From NCBI GenBank assembly GCA_026260175.1, contig JAKCWW010006906.1, forward strand, positions 1,485 to 30,882: 29,398 bases of DNA. The letters run 5' to 3'. Positions 13,101 through 22,100 of this stretch are shown one piece after another. Numbering within the stretch: the stretch's first letter is position 1; every line of letters begins with the position of its first letter. Origin of the DNA: Reticulitermes lucifugus. Taxonomy: Eukaryota; Arthropoda; Insecta; Blattodea; Rhinotermitidae. A program made the translations under genes and the position numbers. The notes under the pieces were generated by a model. That model saw nothing but the letters and a program-made list of their open reading frames with translations. It had not been told where the DNA came from and made no database searches.

Positions 13101-16100
13101 GAGCAACAGCAAGCGTCTGGCGTACTGCACGACAATAACATGAAGACAGGTAGCCAGTACTGTATTCTGGGATGTGAAGCTGTGTGACCTTGTAGATATA
13201 GGGGGTGTATCAATGTGACGGAGGAACTCCTGCCTTTGTGTTCTCGTACCCTGAAGATGAAGACAGCAAGTACCGCTGATATGTCAGTACACTTCTACCA
13301 GTTTACACGGCGTTACATCTCAGAAGACAGCGACCTTCACTGTCACCACAATGAACATCTCAAGTCTCACACGTACAGTTATTGCCGACCCTACTGAAAT
13401 CTTTGTTAGACATGTGAATGGACATACATATAAGATTGGCATTAAGAAAACTAAGAAAATGTCATCAACACACAACAGACTGCATTATCCTCTACCAATG
13501 CCGTATCATCACATGATTTGCTTGTGAGGTGTTTCGACCTGAAAGGGGCGTTTTCACGGCTTACCTACTTAAATTTGTTATTTTATAAACTTAAAATAAA
13601 TCTTCCAATAAAAGTTTTTGCTAAAAGATTTTTATATTAACACTTAGGTCATATACAGGTTCCTTCAGGAGGAATCTGCCGTACTTCGGGAGAACGTTCC
13701 TTAGGTTAATTTACGTCGGTATGAACAAACATACCCTATCCGAAGTTGAAAGGTTACGGAGATAATAACGCGAGAAAAATTTGGTCTTCTTGTGGTTTCA
13801 CGTACTGTACCTGCTTAATATGATGCGTCATCCATACATTGCGCAGAACCGTCCTTGAGCCGATAGCCAAGCCAAGCCATACGGAGGCGAGTGTGCAATG
13901 TAAAATACTTGGGACCGTAAGGACGATTTTTTTGAAACTAGTGTGTGTTTTTGTAGTTTAATCAATGTCTGTATGTCACTCAAATTTTAATTAAACGTTA
14001 AGTGCAGGTGTTAGCATCACAGAATCTAGAAATTACTCTTCATTTCAATATGTATTTGACAATCAATAAATGTATACCACTTCTCATTATTTAAAACTTA
14101 TCTCGCCATTATCTTCGAAACCGTTCAACTTCGGATATAGGTGTAGTGTAGCAAAACAGAGTATTTTTTTAAATTTAGAAAAATGCGGATGTTAATGCAA
14201 AGTAGGACATCAACCACCTTCAAGTTAGAAAAATGCTGATGTAAACTAGGAGACCTGACGTAGTAAATGTTGAATATGGAGTAACTTGTTGTGCAAGCAC
14301 TTGCTGACAAACAGGAAATGAAACTGTATACATTGAGGTTACCCAAAACTGGGCAGTTATTGCTTTATGAAGAAATTGAAAACGGTGAAATAGAGTGGGG
14401 GGGGGAACGCAATGTTTTAAGTTAGAAAAACATTGGAGGACACACAGAAAAAAATATAATTCTTGATTGAGTCGTCGAGCAGATACTACCGTCGAGGTGA
14501 CATAATGGCACCGCCATGAAGTCCGACGCCTTGCTGCTGGTCTGCGCCGTCACACTAGCTCTACAAGGTAGGATGGTTTATTTTTTAAATAACTCAAGGT
14601 TTACAGTGGTTGTTCGGTTAGTGAAACTTTAGAAATTTGTGTAACTTGTTTAGTCAATGAAGGTCACCCTCGCTCCTTAATTTAAATACTGTAATTATTT
14701 TATTAATATACTTATTTGGGGAAATTTGAAAAACTTATTTTGTTGCTCTCTATCTCTCAAATGCCTATGCCTTCGAGCCTGGAAAAGTATAGTTGTAGGG
14801 ACTGATCTCTCGCAGCCCCTGCAGTATTTATTATTTTATATACGAGAGATGGTGACACGCTACCGGATCAGGTCTCTGGACTCAGAGTTCGAGCGCCTGG
14901 TTCCTACCCTCATAGTGTCGCAATGTCTGACGTTCCTGAACTAGCCTGGAAGCTCGAGGGTCCGACCGTTGCGGCACAACAATAGGTGTTTTTGGTTATG
15001 TACCTGTAATTAACCCAATTACCTCTGTGTTTTAGGATGTGTGAAATGAAAGACGACAATGACGAGATGCCAGCAGACTTTGACAACGAAATTCACAAGT
15101 GGTCACTGGAGTGTAAGTACATACATATCTGGCCCAGTGAGCTATCAGTCGATAACTGAATTGCCCTAGAGGTACAGTACGACACAAATATCTGGCAACA
15201 GTGAGTAGGCCTACAAGTGTTTAGAACAGTATAATGTTCAGGTAATGCCTATTGGTTTGTGACACCATGCAGTCTTATCGGCGAATACCAACGTTTCAGT
15301 GGAACGTGCTCCCTCCATATCCGGGGTCGAAGTGCCGAGTATGATACAAATGTGATACATGATATTGTCAGGTTGCAAAAGACTTCCAAGGGGAGTGGCA
15401 GGGAGATAAACCCCAGCCCGGGCCGCAAGAAACGCTGTACCTCTCCGCCTATTGTACACCGCCCTTGAAACTTAATTACTTGAACTACCACATTCGTATC
15501 CTACTCACTTCGATCCTGACGTAGCGGCTGAACGTTCCATAGAAACCTTGATATCCATACATAAACTACACTACATCACAAACCAAAATAACAATAACCG
15601 AAAGCATACCGCCGTGAAAACCTCAGATCTTACAACAAATTACGATATTATTTATAGTTCTGCTATATTCTGGATTACGACATCGTGTGGTCTGGTAAAT
15701 ATCAGAGGAATATTCTGCCTCAGTTTCACGGTAGAAGCGACACTTTAGTAATCAGTGATTACGAAAGTGTCGCTTCTAACGTGTCTGCGGTGTCATAAAC
15801 AGGAAGGCAATGTGTGTGAACGTCAAATATCTTCTTGCTTCAAAGGATTAATCAAAATCAGTTTCACCATTGTTAAATTTTTGTTCAGGTATAGGAAGGG
15901 TGGCTCTGGATGTGCGACTCGGGTGCCTGGACCCCAACTTGCCCACAGACTCGGAGCCTCAGAAAATCATAGACGCCGCCAAGTACGCGTTGCGAAATGT
16001 AGCTATTCTGGAATTGAAGGCGCCCTTCTGGCGTTACGTGCCCACACCGCTATGGACCAGATACGTGAAGAATATGGACTACTTCATACAGTGAGTGAAC

Positions 16101-19100
16101 TCGAGGCGTTAGTGGCAGCTTCACCTTTATTCTGTCAGGTTACTGCGTTTTTCGGCTCTGGGCTGTTCTTATTTGTGGAACTAAGGGAGATATTTTCGAG
16201 ACATATTAATTAGAAAGAAGAACAGACCTAATCGTTGCATGAAGATAAAATGATAACATAAGGAACAGATATCAAAAAGATAGGAAATGTAATGAATAGT
16301 TTAGCTATTCTATTGCTTTCGTGAATGTTAACTTATGATGCTGTCTTATACCGTAAAACAGGAGAGGCGGTTCAGTATAAAATTTGATCAGAATCAGTCC
16401 AACGTTTTCTGCGTTCATCGCAAAGGTGACAGAGCATAGAGTCATTTTGTTTACTTATCCCGACAAACGTAACATTTACCGGAAAAACTCTACTGGAATA
16501 AAATATGTTTTAGATTTTTTCACAACCTTTATCAAAGACATTTTTATCTACAACAAATATGCACTCGAGATCGGCTCAGAAAAATATTTAGGCCTACAAG
16601 TAACGTGTCCGTGATTGCTGTAAGGTTTTATCAAAATTTTAAGTGTGTCGACAATGTTTAGTATGGGTCCCCAAAATTAAATTTTATGCAAATCGAGCTT
16701 TCAGGCTTTCGCAGCGATGCAGTTTAGGTTTTCCTGCTTCTGAGATGTGACGCCACATCATCGGTTGTCGCGGTGTCACATCTAAGAACGAAAACTTTCA
16801 TGTAAATCCATTCAGCGGTTCTCGAGTTGTTACAGGCGAAGAGACCGACCGATGTGCTGAAGTTAATAGATGCATTTTTACAAACTTTCGTAGCGAAGGC
16901 GCCAACTTCCCGAATAACTTCATGTTACTTCAGAATAAATGTTCCGATTTTTTTTCTCAAAAACACATACATACATGCATGCACACATAAGCCTACAAAG
17001 AAATAAAGAAACAAGCAAGCGAACAAACAAACAAACACACAAGAATAACCACCGATAATAAAGTAAATAATAACACAATGAAATTATTATTTTAAAGCCT
17101 GTTATTTGAAACCTAGGTTTATACACACAATGGCAAAAATAACTTGAGAATCACATTTCTTACGCGGAAAATTTCCTTTTCTATTCCACTGGAAAGCGTA
17201 TCTTTCATATTTTTCTATTCGATAAACCTAAGACTTTAGACACATTTCTAACTATCCATAATACTTGCTTTAGTATTAAAAGGACTCTGCATTCTACACA
17301 CACAACGTAGGCTATTTGGGTACGTCTTGTGATTCTGACAATAAATAACTTTTTTTTTGCCGACATTGCATTAGCCATTTGGCCTTTATAATGGAGAAGG
17401 AGTGTGTTCTGTGAGGTACAAAATAATGCGTTAAGCATTATTTGTCTTTCAGTCTTCAGGCCTTTTAGGCAGTGGAATATGGTCCTCAGTCTTGGCAAAT
17501 ATTGTGGTTTTTGCAGAGTGTGTATGAAATACATCGACGCTGCCATGGAGCGCCTCAAGATGAAGCAGTCTCTTGACGAACGCGACTTGTCGCTGGTGGA
17601 GCGCATCCTGGCTGGAGAATCAGATCCAAACACTGCCTATATATTGGCACTCGACTTGATACTTGTAGGGATAGACACGGTGAGTTCAGCCACATTGCAT
17701 TTGGGCCAGTCTGTATCATATAATTCACGAAAGCTAAGAACCAGCCAATATGTCTTTACCAGGAGAATTACATCAGTTGCAAATAGCAACTAACTGTACA
17801 GGTTCAAAATAGACCGTACGAATTTAGATATTCTGGGATTTAGCGCAATTTTATTTCGTATAGAGGTACACCATTTAGGGAAACCCTACTGTTTACATCT
17901 CCAGGAGACTTTTTTGCCTACATTCAGAAGACTGTCACAGAGAAGGTACACGTAAGTGACTGAAACAACATAAATTAACGGTAGCATACCTAAAGTCGGA
18001 GGTTTCCTGAAACAGCACGGATCCCATTCATTGCTCTAACGCATTAAAACTAATAATGTAGTCTGCAGACGTCCGAGAACAAGATGCAGAAAACAATGCG
18101 AGCGTTTAGACGTAAGACACAGAAAGTAAGGGTTGAGAAAATTGCATACCGAGAAGCTTCGTGATTTGTACTCGTCATCAGATATTACGTAGTTGGGCGA
18201 TCACATCAAGGGATACGAGATGGGCGGCATGTATAGCACGTGTGGGAGAGATAAGAATTTCATGCAGTTTATCTGGAAAATCTGAAGGAAAGAAACCAGT
18301 GCGGAAACCTACGCGTGCCTCGGAGGATAATATTAAAATGGGTCTTAAAGACACACGATATGAGGATATGGACTGCATACATTTGGTTCAGAAAAGGGCC
18401 ACTGCTGAGCTCCATTGAAAACTGTACGCCTAATAAACCTTCAGGTACTAAAAAATATGAGCGATTATTACTGTCTTAGGAGGGCGCCCACTTTTTCCCG
18501 TTGGGAAATATGTATAAGGGAGTTTATGTCTTACTTTACAGATTTCAATGGCCGTATGTTCGATTCTGTATCAATTAGCGACACGACAGGAAGAACAGGA
18601 AAAAATTCACGAGGAACTGCTACGAGTGCTGCCATCTGTTGACACCCCACTCACTTCAGGACACCTGGACCGGATGCAATACCTGCGCGCATTCGTTAAG
18701 GAAGTGTTCAGGTAGATGTCACCTCAGTTGCAGCTGACGGAATTATTTCAGTTCCTTTCTCTACGGTTTAAAAAGCTTATCCAGAAAAATGAGTTATTTG
18801 GATCACAGAATCGAAAAATAATTGTTTTATATGCATTTGTCAGATTCACAAATTGTGAGTCTTTTTTTGTCTATCATCTAACACAGGCCTACGCGAAATT
18901 TCTTATTCATGACTGTGTCTAAACAGACCAAGAAAAAAATTCCTGCTTCAGATCCATGAAAAGAGCAGCACATATATGGCAGCTACTGTACACATACTGA
19001 GTTTTAGTAAGGTTTACTTTTGGCATTTCGCTAATAACGTGCGTTTTACATGCCAATGCAAATGCTGAAATAATGTATACATAGTTTTATGTGAGATATG

Positions 19101-22100
19101 CAGCTCACAAAATTTCTAGTACAGACCTTGGTTGCCTAGGAAATATATGATCACTTTGCAGGTCTAATATTGGTTTTAGAAGGTATAATTGTTTTGTACG
19201 AGAAGTTATGACTGGCAACCCTCTAAATCACAGTGGTATAAACCTATATTGACATTAAGAAACTCTTCGTTTTGCCTACACAGTGTGTTTATTTACGGGT
19301 TCTTACGATTATTAAATCAACAACACTTATTTCTCTCAACAATTAACGGATTTGTCCTTGTACCGGAGACAGCATTTCCCGCAAGGTAGGAACTGAATTT
19401 TTTAATATTACCTACACTAATTTCTGGCTTCAAGGTGTTAACTAAAGTTAACTCTTCTGCAGGATGTACTCTACAGTCATCGGCAATGGCAGAACACTTC
19501 AAAATGATGCAGTTATTTGTGGCTACCGTATACCGAAAGGGGTGAGCAAGTCTTATTTGAAATGTAACTAACAGTCTTCCTGTCATTCGAAAGTAAATAA
19601 CAGTTTGTTACAAGATCTAAAACATTGCTCGCTGTTGTCTTGTAGAGTCCCAATACCGCAGAAACGTGTGACAAATCAGCAATTATCTTAAATAATTTCA
19701 AGAACATTTTAATTCCAACTCACTATCTCAACAAAGTAAGTCTTTCTCAAGAAACTAACAGTCGTTCATCTACTCAAAAAATTCATCGTCTTCTATGCTA
19801 TCCGAAGATTCATTACCGTCTTCACCGTGGTCTCTACAGTGAGCCAAGTCGATGCAGAACACAAACTCATAAACTTACTATTTAAAATCCTTTTTAATAT
19901 CATTTCCCAATCTATGCCTAAGTCTTCCAAGAGGTCCCTTCCTTTTAGGTTTTCCGGCCAAAACCTTACACACTTCTGATCTCTGCCATGCATGCTACAC
20001 GAACCACCCGTTTTATCCTTGTTCATTTGATCACCCTAATAATGTCTAGTGAAGAGTACAAAATATGAAGCTCATTATTACACAGTATTTTCCATCCTAA
20101 TGTCACTTCCTCTCTCTTATGTCCACATACTCCCCTCCGACACACTCAGTCCCTGTTATTCTGTCAGTGCGACACCAAGATCAGGACAGGGACTAGGGGT
20201 GGGGTCTTCTAAACTTGGCAATGAAGCTTCGGGTTTCATAAAAGTCGTGAATTTTCATTGGCCAGCTATGCGAATGTCAGTTTTGCCACACAATGTAAGC
20301 TATGTTCCAACAGGTGCAGCTGGTGTTCCCGACCATCGTAACAGGCAACATGGAAGAGCACGTCAACAGAGCTGCAGAGTTCCTGCCCGAGCGGTGGCTC
20401 AAGAATCCCGGTGACTCCCTATACAGAATGCACCCGTTTGCGTCGCTTCCTTATGGACATGGCGCTAGGATGTGTCTAGGACGACGTTTCGCTGATCTAG
20501 AAATTCAGATCTTATTAGCAAAGGCAAGTCGATCTATAATCACCCTCTATATTCGTTGTGCTCTACAATTAATTTGCTTCGCACAAAAATAAGCTACGTA
20601 TTTATTTCACAGAATATAGTCATACACAACACCACAGTTTGTTATAAATATTTGATTAACAAGCACAATGGGGATAAATCACCTTAAGGTTAAAAGTTGA
20701 AAAGAAATTCGGGGACTACTAGCTTTTACTGAGTCCAGAAACTTTTGTCTTTCCTTTGCTATGTGGAAATAAATTATACCATAATTTAACTCATGTGTTC
20801 TATGGGTATGAACGTGGTCTCTCACACAAATGGTAACTTATTTGGACCTAAGTGGTTATGAAGTAACATGCGGCCGGAGGAAAATGCATAACGAGGAGCT
20901 TCAAAATGTGTGCTCCTTCACAAAACTGAATGATCAAGCCAAAGGCGAGTCTAACAGGACGGGTATGAGACAGGAGAGAGGTACTTGAACATAGAACGTT
21001 TGGTAGGAAAACCTGAAAAATAGACAATTTTGAAGAACTAGACGTAGTTGGAAGGCTATTAAAATAACCTCACATAAATAAGACGGTGAGCAGCAGATTT
21101 ACTCTACCTGTGGGGACCAGTGGTAGGGTATTGTGAACATGGTAATGAACACCTAGGATTGAGTAAAATGCGAAGAATATCTTGACAACCTGCAAACGTG
21201 TTTATTTTACGCGAGGGACTGAGCTGCACATTGTCAGTGTTACTCTTTGTATGTTTTCAGATTTGTATGGCGGTGAGGGCTCAGAACACAAACTTCAGGG
21301 TCATGACAACATGAAGTCTGGTATATGGGGACAAAAATTTCGAAGGGATATACTTATTCCATCTTCGACTCTGAATATATGGCAGTGTGTTCGTTCAGTA
21401 CATTACCATCCAACAGCTAGAATATATGGTGTCATAAAACAGAAGCTCACTATATGAGAGTCTTCACGTTTGCTAAATGGCTTTTCGCACGCCGCCAGCT
21501 TATTTTCAGACATGATAGAAGGACAACACACAATTGTATTGATTTCTAAACCATTTTCTTCGCGTTCGTTATGCTTTCGTTAGTCTCAGGGGCTCTATCG
21601 GGAAAATATGGCTAAAACATTCTCTCCACCAACATAGAATAGCCACCCTGTTAGAGGCAGGACCTAGCAGGTCCGTCCTGCATGAAAACCGCAACTGTTT
21701 GGCGCCATATTCTGTTCAGACCGTTAAATGTTTCTTCGGCTTCTTTGGCTCTGCCATATTTCGTGCACTTAACCCGTAAAAGGCGAGATATCGTCTCCAT
21801 ATGAAATGTATGTTATTTTTGACCCATTTTAATCATACTTTAATTCGGCCAACAGATATCAGTAAAAGCCCCCAATATAAAATTTCAGGGTAATCCCTCC
21901 AGTTAGAGCCCAGTTGCTCCATGCAAAATGACAGGTGCCTACAGACATGACGAAATTAATAGTAGCCTTTGGCAGTGTTTTGAAAAGGCAGCTGAAAACT
22001 GTGCATTTTCCGAACAATGTACGTATTTGCACGCATGTGTTTCGTGCGATTCTCAGAACAAACAGCAATTATTTCCCTAAGCACCATTAACTGAGTGGTC

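Noticed and set aside
12891..13213. Minus-strand frames of 79 and 96 codons
   Set aside because: They are antisense shadows of P450 exon 3 and adjoining intron.
15755..16213. 152-codon open frame over exon 5
   Set aside because: It is out of frame with the P450 exon and starts inside the palindrome; only the exon frame has family resemblance.
17205..17633. Minus-strand frame of 142 codons
   Set aside because: Antisense to exon 6 and intron 5; no protein resemblance.
20528..20529. Normal GT donor for exon 9
   Set aside because: It would add four bases and shift the frame into exon 10, losing the conserved LIRSYRLEY and the stop at 22302.
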